NCBI GenBank assembly: GCA_037179515.1
Contig: JAXCGZ010000055.1
Span: 12,501 to 27,500 of the forward strand
DNA length: 15,000 bases
Source: Halocaridina rubra
Taxonomy: Eukaryota; Arthropoda; Malacostraca; Decapoda; Atyidae
Reading direction: 5' to 3'
In this document: positions 1-13,390 of the stretch, one piece after another
Layout of the letters: each line of letters opens with the position of its first letter
Position numbering within the stretch: the stretch's first letter is position 1
The notes under the pieces: model-generated
Seen by the model: only the letters and a program-made list of their open reading frames with translations
Databases searched by the model: none
Told to the model about the DNA's origin: nothing
Position numbers and translations under genes: made by a program

Positions 1-85
<85 letters not shown>
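1..85. repeat. (AT)n microsatellite, cut by the window edge
   Basis: This is an uninterrupted AT dinucleotide tract that runs in from the window start, so its true length is unknown. It ends where a single-copy-looking sequence starts with ATTTGGACACC. Every AT tract is its own reverse complement and could extrude as a cruciform. Confidence 0.98.
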
Positions 86-89
<4 letters not shown>

Positions 90-919
90 GGACACCAGGA
101 CGAGCCAAAAAAATTCATAAATAAACAAATCTACCCTCATCGGGCCTGGGTACGAAGAAACCATAAAGAGAACCCGAGATGGGAAGTATTGTGATTTGTC
201 AGATGTGAAGGGCTAATGAGACATGTGTACGAATATCCAAGAATATTCGGTGTTGATGTAAGCATAGAAAGAGAACCGTAACTGAAGGAAGGCTTAACAA
301 TGAACTGCCCTGGACAGTATTATGGAGATGTGTTCAGTTACCAAGGTGGATTGCACACCATTTCTTCGCAAACGCAATTTGAGAAGCAGAAGGAAAGGGT
401 CATGGTGTCAATCATGTGTTACTAGCGCCTTTTAAATTAATAGCATCAAGTGAGAAGTGCACAATTCGATAGGTAACGGCAATGGTGAAACAGTGTCTTG
501 ACAGAGCTGGGTTTCCATAACGCCCGTTCAGCAGCTTTTGTAGTATATTTTGTTTGCCAGCCTCATGGGAGGAACTAAAGGCCAGTATAGGGACCGATGA
601 TTGACCACCTTCGGGAAGTCGTGACCCAGGGGTCAAATCCTGTAAAATTAATCAATACAAATGGATAAGGGTCAATTCCAGGGAGAGTGGGCACGAACCT
701 CGAAATTTAATCAGCAGATGACCCGAAGCTCCCCCATAGTGCAAATTCAGCAAATTATAGTTAGATATTTGACCAAGAGTGACGCATAGTTCACGCCAAT
801 GGATGCCCCATGTGCAGGCTAGAAGTTTTCAGGTGACTTTGTCTGTTATAAAAACCAAGCTCAAAAATTGGCAGGGAAGCCTCCATTGCTTAGCTGCTCC
901 CACACCATAGATTATGGGG
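86..919. other. Unassigned intergenic sequence with a degenerate repeat module at its start
   Basis: I recognise no gene here. The only open frames (for example 412-636 minus, 74 codons) have no recognisable motif or support. Positions 92-160 resemble, with insertions and substitutions, the module at 2619-2700: both contain GACACCAGGAC, then a purine-rich stretch, then CCCTCATC, a G/C patch and ACGA-GAAA. This looks like an old copy of the same dispersed repeat. The rest has mixed base composition and may be old transposon debris. Confidence 0.5.
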
Positions 920-1194
920 GTGTTCCCCCTTATTTGAAATCCTATTGGTGGAGGCATGACCAAGTGCTTGACCCAGGTGTTAAAAAGGGTCAAGCAGCAC
1001 GCGAGAGGAGGCAGAGTATATTTGGCGACCTTACAGATAACATTACGTTGAGGGGATGGGGGCATTGAGGCCTAGAGGAACTCCGTAGCTTCTAAATAAA
1101 TTGAGTGTTAAGTATCTTCGCATATCTATTATCACCTTGCACGATTGAGCCCTGATCTGGAGTGTAGATGAATATAATAATATCTACACGACAG
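920..1194 (+). mobile_element. Possible 3' part of an LTR (weak)
   Basis: Several weak signals fit the end of a Gypsy-type LTR. There is an AATAAA polyadenylation-like hexamer at 1095-1100. The motif ATCTATTATCACC lies at 1124-1136 and matches 12 of 13 bases of ATCTGTTATCACC at 10930-10942 in the other LTR candidate. The segment ends in ACGACA just before TGGTGACAGCG. The left boundary is not determined; 920 is only the start of a GTGTTCCCCC patch. No coding remnant follows. It could equally be unrelated sequence with chance matches. Confidence 0.22.
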
Positions 1195-1205
1195 TGGTGA
1201 CAGCG
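1195..1205 (+). promoter_or_regulatory. Possible tRNA primer-binding site
   Basis: TGGTGACAGCG begins with TGG, the complement of a tRNA CCA end, and follows a CA dinucleotide as an LTR end would. It shares the first eight bases TGGTGACA with the site at 11013. LTR retrotransposons start minus-strand DNA synthesis at such sites. The short motif alone is weak evidence. Confidence 0.2.
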
Positions 1206-1728
1206 AAAGTACAAATCTAAAACGACAGTGGAGTACGACTACAAAGGAGGACAGGCACAACTACTAAATACGACAAGAGTAAAACTGCTTGGTAACAGAT
1301 ACACTGAAAGACCGCCCCCTCCTGTGTGTCTGGAGGCTGAGTCGAGATATGAAAGCAGAAGTTTCAGAGAGAAAACCTCAGTTTAGTAATTCAGTTAGTA
1401 GGGAGTTAATCCGGCATTTAGAGCAGGGAAACTCTAGGCTACCTTGGGCAGAAAACTTTAAGATATCTAGGCCTATAACCACGAGATTTTTTTTTTTTGG
1501 GGGGGGGCTGCCAGCAGTTTGTAAGAAGACCTTGCAATAAACTGTACCTTCTGTTCTACCAAGATCCAGGGCTGCACTTATAATTCAACAGTATATATAA
1601 GGCATGGAAGAAGTAAAAGCAGATATATGTGCGTATAAATAAAAACACGACATCCACACACAACATTTTGGTGTCTAGCTGCGAGTTCGAACTCATCAAA
1701 TTTCGACAACAATTTTATGCTACTAAAA

Positions 1729-1730
<2 letters not shown>
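1206..1730. other. Unassigned sequence with a T12G9 homopolymer junction
   Basis: No gene is recognisable. A run of 12 T (1487-1498) is followed directly by 9 G (1499-1507), which is unusual in this AT-rich setting. An AATAAA lies near 1537. The open frame at 1289-1540 plus runs through these homopolymers and shows no known domain. Confidence 0.5.

Positions 1731-1817
<87 letters not shown>
1731..1817. repeat. (AT)n microsatellite
   Basis: Perfect AT repeat of about 43 units. It abuts the 5' side of the tRNA-like repeat copy at 1818. Confidence 0.98.
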
Positions 1818-1822
<5 letters not shown>

Positions 1823-1990
1823 CGTTCATCCCTAAGTATAGCAGATATAAGCTATAAGGTTGGATTCCTTTTATACCTTCTGTGGTGTGTAGTTGGTAGC
1901 GCCTTGACTTAGTAATTATAAGTCCTAGGTTCGAGTCCCGGTCGGGGTAAAAAATTATTCATGTTTTCACATATGTAATGTGCTTGCTTG

Positions 1991-1994
<4 letters not shown>
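1818..1994 (+). repeat. tRNA-like repeat unit, copy 1 (single, partial unit)
   Basis: This is a plus-strand copy of the same unit that forms the 13.1-14.1 kb array. It has a leader of about 65 bp starting GAATGCGTTCATCCCTAAG, then a tRNA-like core (about 1876-1949), then a tail with CATGTTTTCACATATG that ends in CTTGCTTGG at the (TA)n tract. The core holds box A (with a 2-base insertion here) and a perfect box B. The tRNA fold is degraded: the variable loop is almost absent and the acceptor strands ACCTTCT and TCGGGGT pair only partly, with G-T wobbles. The GGTAGCGC D-arm and the GTCGGGGT 3' side remind me of tRNA-Trp; that is memory-based and tentative. It is best read as a tRNA-derived repeat, not a tRNA gene. 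(AT)n lies on both sides. Confidence 0.75.
1883..1938 (+). promoter_or_regulatory. Internal Pol III promoter (box A/box B) of copy 1
   Basis: Box B, GGTTCGAGTCC at 1928-1938, matches the consensus GGTTCGANNCC exactly. Box A at 1883-1896 reads TGGTGTGTAGTTGG and departs from consensus by a two-base insertion. A TTTT stretch at 1964-1967 could end Pol III transcription shortly after the tRNA-like core. Whether it is active cannot be told from sequence. Confidence 0.55.

Positions 1995-2058
<64 letters not shown>
1995..2058. repeat. (TA)n microsatellite
   Basis: Perfect TA repeat directly at the 3' end of the tRNA-like copy. It may be a retroposon-like tail or a TA-rich insertion target. Confidence 0.97.
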
Positions 2059-2061
<3 letters not shown>

Positions 2062-2614
2062 CCGATACAGAAGGAAGAATAGAAGGAATGGAAAGATGAC
2101 ACACCACCCCATCCAAGAGAACCGAAAGTAGAGAATTTCCCCAACCAACTGAGCGAGCAATCGAGGAGCAGGCGAATATGGAACCTACACTTCCTATTAA
2201 TAAGACTGAGAATCTGCCAGCGTTGCGTACTCTCCAAATAGGTATCGTCTTTACGAGCAAGAGGAATGTGAAAATAGAAGATCGTTGCAGTTTCTTCAAG
2301 ATGTCCTTAGAGAGTCGGCCAAGTGTCGCTCAAGCTTCGGCCAAACGTTGCAAGAGACTCAGTTTTCAGTCAAGAGCACTGTAATTAATCTAATGGGATT
2401 ATTTAAACTTCTTAGCTGGGAATTATTCGATACAAAATCCATTTCTGCTAAACAAGTTTAAAGTATGCACAATTTGGTGCCTATAAAAAGCTTTTAATAA
2501 GTGGCTTTACTTATGCATTCGAGTATTAAACTTTCGAGGTTTAAGTAGTAATTATTAATGATTCTAGAGTTCCGTCATATAAAAGATTTTTTTCAGTTCA
2601 AGTAGTCTTTTTTT
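2059..2614. other. Unassigned sequence
   Basis: No gene is recognisable. Positions 2059-2390 have balanced composition and contain short open frames on both strands (2178-2384 plus; 1994-2299 minus). These overlap each other and the (TA)n tract and lack any known domain. Beyond 2390 the sequence is AT-rich. An old exon or transposon fragment cannot be excluded. Confidence 0.45.
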
Positions 2615-2968
<354 letters not shown>

Positions 2969-3046
<78 letters not shown>

Positions 3047-3062
3047 ATTATTTTTTTTTTTT
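2969..3062. repeat. (AT)n then (ATT)n and a T run
   Basis: AT repeat from the outer edge of the right-hand inverted repeat to about 3042, followed by ATTATTATT and then a T run to 3062. Confidence 0.95.
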
Positions 3063-4065
<1,003 letters not shown>

Positions 4066-4096
4066 GGCTGTTTCCCCCTTTAATTGGGGGGTAGCC
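4066..4096 (-). other. 3'-terminal hairpin of the LINE
   Basis: On the plus strand GGCT (4066-4069) pairs with AGCC (4093-4096), and inside it CCCCC (4074-4078) pairs with GGGGG (4086-4090 or 4087-4091). The loop is TTTAATT. In the LINE transcript this two-tier stem-loop sits four bases before the (UA)n tail. Some LINE families use 3' stem-loops for template recognition by their RT, and the position fits that role by inference. Confidence 0.6.
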
Positions 4097-4321
4097 GACA
4101 TCAAAAAAGAAAACAAAAAAGAAAACAATAAGGGGATTACTTAGCTCTATGGGCAATGACGAGGGAGCTAGTGACCATTCAGATGGCACTGCTGGAGTGC
4201 CACAGCCCATCCTCCCGGCTCTTCCACAACCTGTGTCGCTTCAAAATTGCCAACTCTCCTTCTGCACCTACCAAAGGGCTACCCCTTTAAGATGCAGCCC
4301 CGTGGTAACAGCAGATGCCCG

Positions 4322-6669
4322 TCAGAGCTGTGTCACAATCGCTCGCCACTCATTCCTGTTCCTAGCACGCTCACTTGCTTCCCTCATATCCATCCTCCTA
4401 TCATTCAGGGCTCTCCTCGCTCCATCCATCCACCCAAACCTAGGCCTCCCTCTAGCATTTCTCCCATCAACTCTCGCATTCATCACCTTTTTCAGCAGTC
4501 TTTCATCATCCACCCTTTCCACATGGCCAAACCATCTCAGCACATTCATATCTACTCTGCCTGCAAATTCTCTCCTCACACCCGTTCTTGCTCTCACCAT
4601 TTCATTCCTAACCCTATCCAACCGAGATACACCAATCATACTCCTCAGGCATTTCATCTCATACACATTTACTTTCCGTCTCTCACTTACTTTCATACGC
4701 CATAACTCTGATCCATACATTACACTTGGCACAACCACTTTCTCATACAAAACTTTCTTAACATTCATTTCCAACCCTCTATTCTTAATCACTCCTTTCA
4801 ACGCACCCAACACTTTACATCCTTCATTCACTCTATGACACACATATGCTTCCACTCCACCATTTGCAGCTATAACCAAGCCTAAATACTTAAACTGATC
4901 AACTTCCTCAAGTGTATCTCCATTCAACATAATATGCAATCCAGCACCATCCTCATTTCTTGTACACCTCAAAACCTCACTCTTTCCCACATTCACTCGC
5001 AACTTCCTTCTCTTGCACACCATTCCAAATTCTGACACTAACTGACACAGCTTCTCCTCTGAATCTGCCACCACCACAGTATCATCTGCAAACAACAACT
5101 GATTCAGCTCCCACTCATTATCATCCCCATCTACCATTCTCAAACCTCGACCATGCACTCGCTCATTCACCTCTCTTATGACTCCATCAATATACAAATT
5201 GAACAGCCATGGTAACATCACACATCCCTGTCTCAATCCCACACTCACTGGAAACCACTCACTCACTTCATTCCCTACCCTAACACAAGCTTTACTGTCC
5301 TCATACAAACTCTTCACTGCAAGCAACAGTTTACCATCAATTCCATATAACCTCAAAACATTCCACATTGCCTCTCTATCAACTCTATCATACACTTTCT
5401 CCAGATCCTAAAATGCAAAATACACATCCTTACCCTTTGCTAAATATTTCTCACATAAATGCCTAACTATAAAAATCTGATCTATACAACCTCTACCTCT
5501 CCTAAAACCAGTCTGCACTTCCGCGATCACATTTTCTGTCTTATCCCTACTCCTATTAATCAGTATCCTACCATACACTTTACCTACCACACTCAACAAA
5601 CTTATACCCCTAAAATTACTGTATTCATACACATCTCCTTTACTTCTGTATAGGGGCACTATACAAGTAATCACCCATTCCACTGCCACCATTAACAACA
5701 TAAAGCATATATTAAACACTCTAACTAACCATTATAATGCAGTCACGCCCCCTTCTATCAACATCACTCTCACACCATCCATTCCAGGTGTTTTACCTGC
5801 TTTTGTTTCATACAATGCCCTTTTCACCTCCTCTCTTGTAATCTCTTTCTCATTTTCATCACCCATTACTGGCACTTGAACACCCCCACTGCTACTATAG
5901 CTGCCTCTCTATCTTCCTCAACATTCAGCAAGCTCTCAAAATATTCTGCCCATCTTTTCCTTGCATCGTTCCCTCTTAACATCTGTCCATTCACATATTT
6001 CTCTGTCTCTTCCATCCTCGTTCCACCCTTCCTTACTCGCTTCACATCTATCCAAAACTTCTTTTTATTCTCCTCATATGACCTACAAAAATCCTGTCCC
6101 CACCTAACATTTGCCAACCTCTTCTCTTCCTCTACCTTCTGCTTACTTTCCATATTTTTCTCCCAATATCTTTCATACTTCTCCCTACTGTTACAGTGCA
6201 GCCATTCCTCAAAAGCCCTCTTTTTCTCTTCCACCTTCATTTTCACCCCTTCATTCAACCACTCGCTGCTCATCCTCATGCCACCTCCAACAAACCTCTT
6301 TCCACACACATCACTTGCATGTCCCACAAAACATTCTTTCATCAACACCCATTCCTCCCCCAATTCCCCAACTTCTCTTTCTTTCACCCTGCCATATGCC
6401 ACTTTCAACCTGTCCTGATATTCCTGTCTCTTCTCTGGCTTTTTCAACTCTTCCACCTTCACCATTTCCCTTCTACATCCCCCCACTCTATTTCACCACT
6501 CTTTTGCTACTACCACTTTTGCTTCAACCAAAAAATGATCAAACATCCCAGCAGCCATACCCCTAAATACATGCATATCTTTCACTCTACCATTCAGGCT
6601 CTTTGCTACCAACACATAATCCATCAATGCTCTTTCTTTCACTCTTCTATATGCCACTCTTATCCATGA
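4322..6669 (-). pseudogene. LINE endonuclease-reverse transcriptase pseudogene
   Basis: Reading 6669 downward, the first codons give an endonuclease end: ERALMDYVLV, then a DH pair in GMFDHFLVEAKV, where families usually have SDH. A charged linker follows (about 6490-5890), with NVRWGQDF and RWAEYFESLL. The RT comes next: KAGKTPGMDG (about 5800), IVPLYRSKGD, NFRGISLLSVVGKVY, QTGFRRGRGC, motif A DLEKVYD (about 5407-5387), RQGC, the catalytic FADD at 5092-5081, KSEVL and FKYLG. The C-terminal part has LRWFGHVERVDD and GRPRFGWMDG and ends at a TGA at 4322-4324. Breaks are an in-frame TGA at 6493-6495, a frameshift near the G run 5883-5887, a TAA at 5732-5734 and a TAG at 5408-5410. The TAG immediately precedes the first catalytic aspartate. 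The copy cannot make active enzyme. RT identity is secure; the clade is not. Confidence 0.93.
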
Positions 6670-6670
6670 C

Positions 6671-6769
6671 TAGAATTTCCTCGTTGCTTATTCGATTGAT
6701 AAGAGACTCTTGATGATATTATTGCAATTTGGGATGAACAGAATTGTATGTACATAATAGCTAATGATA
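6671..6769. other. Flank between the LINE truncation point and the (AAT)n array
   Basis: About 100 bp of AT-rich sequence that no longer reads as LINE. It marks the probable 5' junction of the insertion. Nothing else is recognisable. Confidence 0.5.
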
Positions 6770-7530
<761 letters not shown>

Positions 7531-8332
7531 GGATCTGTTTTTGCTTTCGTGCGTGAAATCGCGGGAAAGTCCGTTGGGGAAGCATGATGGGGAAGAAGTC
7601 TGCCAGGACTCTTCCCCTGCTCCACCGTGTCCTTCTGCAGGCCATATCAGTGTATTTTTATGGGAGGTGATATGCTGTTGCAAAATCTATTGAGGGATAT
7701 TTTTTAGAAAATGATTCTCCACCTGCCCAAATATGGTTGGGATGATGAGGATGAGTTTGTTTTATTTTTGTTTCGTCCCCTACTCGCCAATGAGATTATT
7801 ATTCGATGTTCGAGAATTCCAAGATAGATATTACGTGATAAAGAATGAGAATCGATGAATGATTCTTTATTTTCCTTTCCAGCTGCAGTATATACATCAA
7901 TTGTCAGAAGGGATATGTTATATAGAGAAAATAAAATGTTGAAAGTTTTAGCTATGATAATGGTTGTTAAAATTATTTCGGCTTGGTCATGAAGAAGGGA
8001 GTGTAAATTCACAAGAAATGGCAACAAGAATGTCAAACAGCCGTTTCCCGTATTTGAAAGAGACGAAGTTGATCCAGAAACTGAAGAGACAGGGGAGGAA
8101 CAGCTCCTACATGCAAAATTCCCCGCGAAGGCTAGCCAGTTGAAGGCCAGAAGACAGATATTGGGCAGTATTTTTGGGTAGGAAAGGAAAAGAGTAAAAA
8201 AAAAAGAAGCTAGTTAAGTACCTACCTGATTGTAAGTATGCAAAGGAGAGAAATGTATAACTCCCCCCTGTCTCCTTAGGTAGTTTTGTTGAATAGTAAC
8301 TCGAAAAAAAATTCATATTTGAGATAGTAGAA

Positions 8333-8334
<2 letters not shown>
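7531..8334. other. Unassigned sequence with moderate GC patches
   Basis: No gene is recognisable. GC-richer patches lie at about 7545-7640 and 8020-8170. A pyrimidine-rich stretch ending CCTTTCCAG near 7882 looks like a splice acceptor, and GTAAGTAT near 8231 looks like a donor. No frame stays open across the interval between them, so I do not call an exon. A minus-strand frame at 7704-8036 (110 codons) has no known motif. Confidence 0.45.

Positions 8335-8408
<74 letters not shown>
8335..8408. repeat. (AT)n microsatellite
   Basis: Perfect AT repeat of about 37 units lying next to the second copy of the dispersed AT-rich repeat. The copy near 3400 lacks an AT tract at the matching place. Confidence 0.97.
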
Positions 8409-8412
<4 letters not shown>

Positions 8413-8420
8413 TTTTCATG

Positions 8421-8545
8421 TACAACTCCTTAAGAGATTATGAAACTTAAGCAAAATGCATTCTTTAATGTTGCGAATGAAATATGATTTTTTATTTCAT
8501 TACTGCATACACAAAGACAAACTTTTCATATTTTTTCAGATACCC
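8421..8545 (+). repeat. Dispersed AT-rich repeat, copy 2 (partner at 3411-3550)
   Basis: Shares TCCTTAAGAGATTATGAAA, then AATGAAATAT and CATACACAA, with the earlier copy in the same order and orientation. Divergence is about 20 percent in the best block, with indels after it. Family unknown. Confidence 0.6.
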
Positions 8546-9180
8546 ATTTTTGTTATATAGTTTTTTTTTTGTGTTAAAAAAATCGTAAACATCTTTGTTC
8601 CTTTGATATATTATAATTAAAGAGTTTTGAAAACGATTATCTAGAGATAATTATTGTTAATTACTATCATTGTCATGAAATTTATAATTACAATTATCTA
8701 ATTAAGATAACTGAGATTTTCAGAGCTTATATGTTGAGTTTAAAATTTAAAAATAATGATATTTAAGTCCTTTTAAGTCATTTATTAAGAAAAGATAATT
8801 GTAATTTTGTTGATAGTAGTAGAGATATTATCACATATGATCATGGTATTTTGCTCTGATTTCATCAGGGATATGTTGACATATAGAGAGTGTGTGCTTC
8901 AACTCAACTCTCTAATATATAGAAAGAGAAAAGATTGTCAAAATAAACAAGGAGGTGCATGCTCATTTCAGTAAAGTCCTTTGCAATGTTAAACAGAGAG
9001 GAATGGATTTGCGCTTTGATGTTTCTGCAGTTGTACACTAAGTTACTTTGTTTTTCTTTTTCTTTAGATGTTAGAAAATGACTGCAGTTGCTCTCTGTCC
9101 CTTTGTATAGTTGGGCAGGAAGTCAAGTCATAAAAAGGGCCCTATAAGCGAAAGTTATTTTTTATTTTAAGAAAAATATA

Positions 9181-9182
<2 letters not shown>
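8546..9182. other. AT-rich sequence without a gene
   Basis: All six frames are closed by frequent stops. I see no recognisable domain, RNA gene or repeat. Confidence 0.6.

Positions 9183-9230
<48 letters not shown>
9183..9230. repeat. (CT)n microsatellite
   Basis: CT repeat with one TTT interruption near 9203. It is a homopurine-homopyrimidine tract capable in principle of triplex formation. Confidence 0.95.
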
Positions 9231-9624
<394 letters not shown>

Positions 9625-10641
9625 ATGACTGCAGGAATACGAATAGCCAAAGGAGACAGTGTTAGAAAGAGCATCGTTGTGAAGTATGAGTGTAAGACTC
9701 TGTTCTTACTTCGAAATGCCAGTCTCAATTGCATATGCGCTTCTATTCCTGAGTAGTATTGTTATTATTATGTTAACTGTTATTGTTGCTATCACTAAAT
9801 GGCCTTTTGCATAATTGTTATTTTAGTAAATTCTATCAGCAGTAACCAAATGATTTGTATCTTTTATCTTGAATTCATGCTTGATGTTACTGTGGTCACT
9901 TCTAATAAGAATATTTCTTTAGTGGCTGTACTCAGCATTTAATGACTGTTCTCTTTGATATCTATAGTAGAGTAATGTTATGTATCAGTTACTCAGCTAA
10001 GTCCTAAGTATCTTGGAATAATAATCTAATGGTGTAGACACATAGTTTCCATTACTACCCTATTTCCAGGCAGCCCCGACCTGCAATTTTCAAATTTGAT
10101 TTTCACACACCAGTCCCTTTTACCCATGGGAGAGATTGCAATCGCCTGCAGATGCAGGGAGGCAAAGTATACCAGGTTGTCCTTGCATAGTAATTATATA
10201 TTGTAATTGCGAATGTTTTTGACTTTTCACACCATAACAAATGTTTTGTTTTAAAAGTACTTTCATACATCATGTCCAAATGTATTGTGTGCTGTTTGAT
10301 TAATGAAATAGCTTAATTAGCTTTGTTCTTAATTAATTTTGCCAATGCTTACTAGCTATATGTTGCAATTGAGAATACTTAAGTTTGATTTTGTGATTTT
10401 GATTACAATGCTTATCATAAAGAACAGAGTTTTCTTTGTCAGTTTTTAGCATAGTAATTTTGATAGTACTGTACTCTGTTTAGAAAATTGTATGAGATTG
10501 TAATAGTTTCATAAGTCATTTTCTTAGATAGTTCTGCCCCTTTTTTTGTAAAATAATGATAGTTAGAAAATTGTAAGGTTCTCACAGAAGTATTTATGAT
10601 TCAGTCTGAAATATGAGATATTTCAGTTTGGTGGTGGGGAG
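9625..10641. other. AT-rich intergenic or intronic sequence
   Basis: No gene is recognisable. The plus frame at 9628-9753, after the TA tract, encodes 43 complex residues (starting [10 protein letters not shown]) but no known motif, so it is not called. The rest is A/T-rich with scattered stops in all frames. A GC-richer patch near 10060-10180 shows nothing recognisable. Confidence 0.55.
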
Positions 10642-11011
10642 TGTCGTAAGGAAATTATAGATACCTATAGCCTCACAAGGTATTTCAGAGATGCCTAAAA
10701 GTGCCAGGTGGCAGTGATGCGCTCGATACCCACCAATCGCAATGAGTAGCACAAGAGAGCCAAGTCAGTGAGAGGTCAAATCTTGTCCGGAACAGACATC
10801 ACGTCCACAGCTTAGCAGTCTTCCCTTGGGGGCGGGAATCCGGAATCGTTCGTGACAGGAACTGTAGGAATTGGAGCTCTGAGAAATTAATTGTTAATCT
10901 AGAAATACACACCTATAAAGAAGATGCTTATCTGTTATCACCAACCACGCTACCAAAAGAAGATACACCACAATTATTGGTGTAAAATAGCGGGATGAAA
11001 ATCCCACCACA
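10642..11011 (+). mobile_element. Candidate LTR of a Gypsy-like retrotransposon
   Basis: This 370-bp block stands out by its higher GC content. It starts TGTCGTAAGG and ends CCACCACA, so it has the TG...CA ends of an LTR. A TATA-like CTATAAAG is at 10913-10920. A primer-binding-like TTGGTGACACTCGG follows immediately. ATTGGTGAC just after the LTR is a pattern I know from arthropod Gypsy (Mag-like) elements. No gag or pol reading frame follows before the microsatellites at 11229, so it would be a 5' LTR with a lost interior, or an old fragment. No second LTR copy is in the window. Boundaries are inferred. Confidence 0.45.
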
Positions 11012-11025
11012 TTGGTGACACTCGG
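11012..11025 (+). promoter_or_regulatory. Probable primer-binding site next to the LTR candidate
   Basis: TTGGTGACACTCGG starts one base before a TGG that could pair with a tRNA CCA end. It lies directly after the CA end of the LTR candidate. The primer tRNA is not identified. Confidence 0.4.
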
Positions 11026-11228
11026 TGGAATAATGTCAACACCACAAATCTATACCCAACTCAATTGTATACATGAAAAAAATTAGCTCGACCATTCTTA
11101 GAGAAAAAAAGATATCCAGGCCCATGAGTGAAGGGTGAGAGAGAAAGAGTGAGAGAGACACACATACAGACATGTATAAATAAAACAAACACACACTCAT
11201 CACTTTCATCTATCACACACACAAACAC
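11026..11228. other. Short region after the LTR candidate
   Basis: No gag-like frame is visible. GA-rich imperfect repeats (about 11135-11160) and CA-rich repeats lead into the microsatellite. Confidence 0.5.
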
Positions 11229-11439
<211 letters not shown>

Positions 11440-11532
11440 AGTATCAAAGATGAAATGTACGTTTTCCTGAAGATACCGAGACATCATGTTTCCAATAACC
11501 CCGTTGACGAGTATGTAGCATATTAGAGAAAA

Positions 11533-11631
11533 AGATAAATAGATAAAAAGACAGACAGATAGATAGATACAGACAAACAGTAAGGCAGACAGACAGACAG
11601 ATAGATAGATATAAAGACAGACATATATATA
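11533..11631. repeat. Imperfect GATA/GACA tetranucleotide repeat
   Basis: Mixed AGAT and AGAC units (for example AGACAGACAGATAGATAGAT) recur over about 100 bp. Mixed GATA/GACA repeats are known from many animals as Bkm-type simple repeats. Confidence 0.85.
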
Positions 11632-11633
11632 GC

Positions 11634-11658
11634 CCTGTTTCTTGCAAGGAGAAACGGG
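11634..11658 (+). other. Ten-base-pair hairpin
   Basis: CCTGTTTCTT (11634-11643) pairs with GGAGAAACGGG minus its first base (11649-11658) over ten positions, including two G-T pairs, around the loop GCAAG. No T-run or other functional context was seen. It may be chance. Confidence 0.35.
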
Positions 11659-12112
11659 CCTATTTCTCCTAGAAACCCCTTTCAAGAAAGCCATGTTGTT
11701 TACCAATATAGCATGCCCCCATGAAGACTGCAGTCTTCGATTTCATATATTGGAATGACAACAAACAAACTAACTAGAAGATTAACCGGTCACTTGCAAG
11801 CAGGAGCACCTCATCACCAAACGATTGTGAAATACACGATCTCAATTATATGCAGAATGTTAGATGAAAATACGAAAATATTGCATAGATAAAAGTATCT
11901 ACGGTGCCTGCAAATTTTGGAAGTTCTATATATAACCAAATTAGCTCCTTCCATGAATGTGCATGCGCCAGACTCTAGAATACTGCCTACTCAGAAGGTA
12001 AGAGACGGTGGGCAGAAGTAGTGATGTTTGAAGTCTACAAGAAGAGCCCTGAAGACTTCGCCGTAGTGATAATGAATAGTTCTAGTGAATATAAGGCAAA
12101 GGTGGATATCAA

Positions 12113-12577
<465 letters not shown>

Positions 12578-12662
<85 letters not shown>
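12578..12662. repeat. (AAT)n microsatellite
   Basis: Nearly perfect ATA/AAT repeat of about 28 units. Unlike the tracts near 7 kb, its flanks do not carry the CCTTTAAAAA spacer. Confidence 0.96.

Positions 12663-13390
<728 letters not shown>

Noticed and set aside
1876..1949. Functional tRNA gene at the tRNA-like cores
   Set aside because: Variable loop nearly missing, acceptor stem only partly paired, core always embedded in the same repeat unit. A tRNA covariance search would settle it.
4149..4838. Long plus-strand frames opposite the LINE (also 4247-4705, 4960-5411, 5876-6669)
   Set aside because: They are complements of the purine-rich LINE sense strand, rich in Ser, Pro, Thr, Leu and Phe, with no domain. 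The minus strand explains the sequence.
5866..5890. Programmed ribosomal frameshift between linker and RT
   Set aside because: The copy has three other disabling stops, so a decay mutation is simpler.
7883..8230. Possible exon between CCTTTCCAG and GTAAGTAT
   Set aside because: All three plus frames contain stops within the interval; the signals are short and expected by chance.
9628..9753. Small protein [10 protein letters not shown]... after the TA tract
   Set aside because: Only 43 complex residues, no motif, no promoter or splice support.
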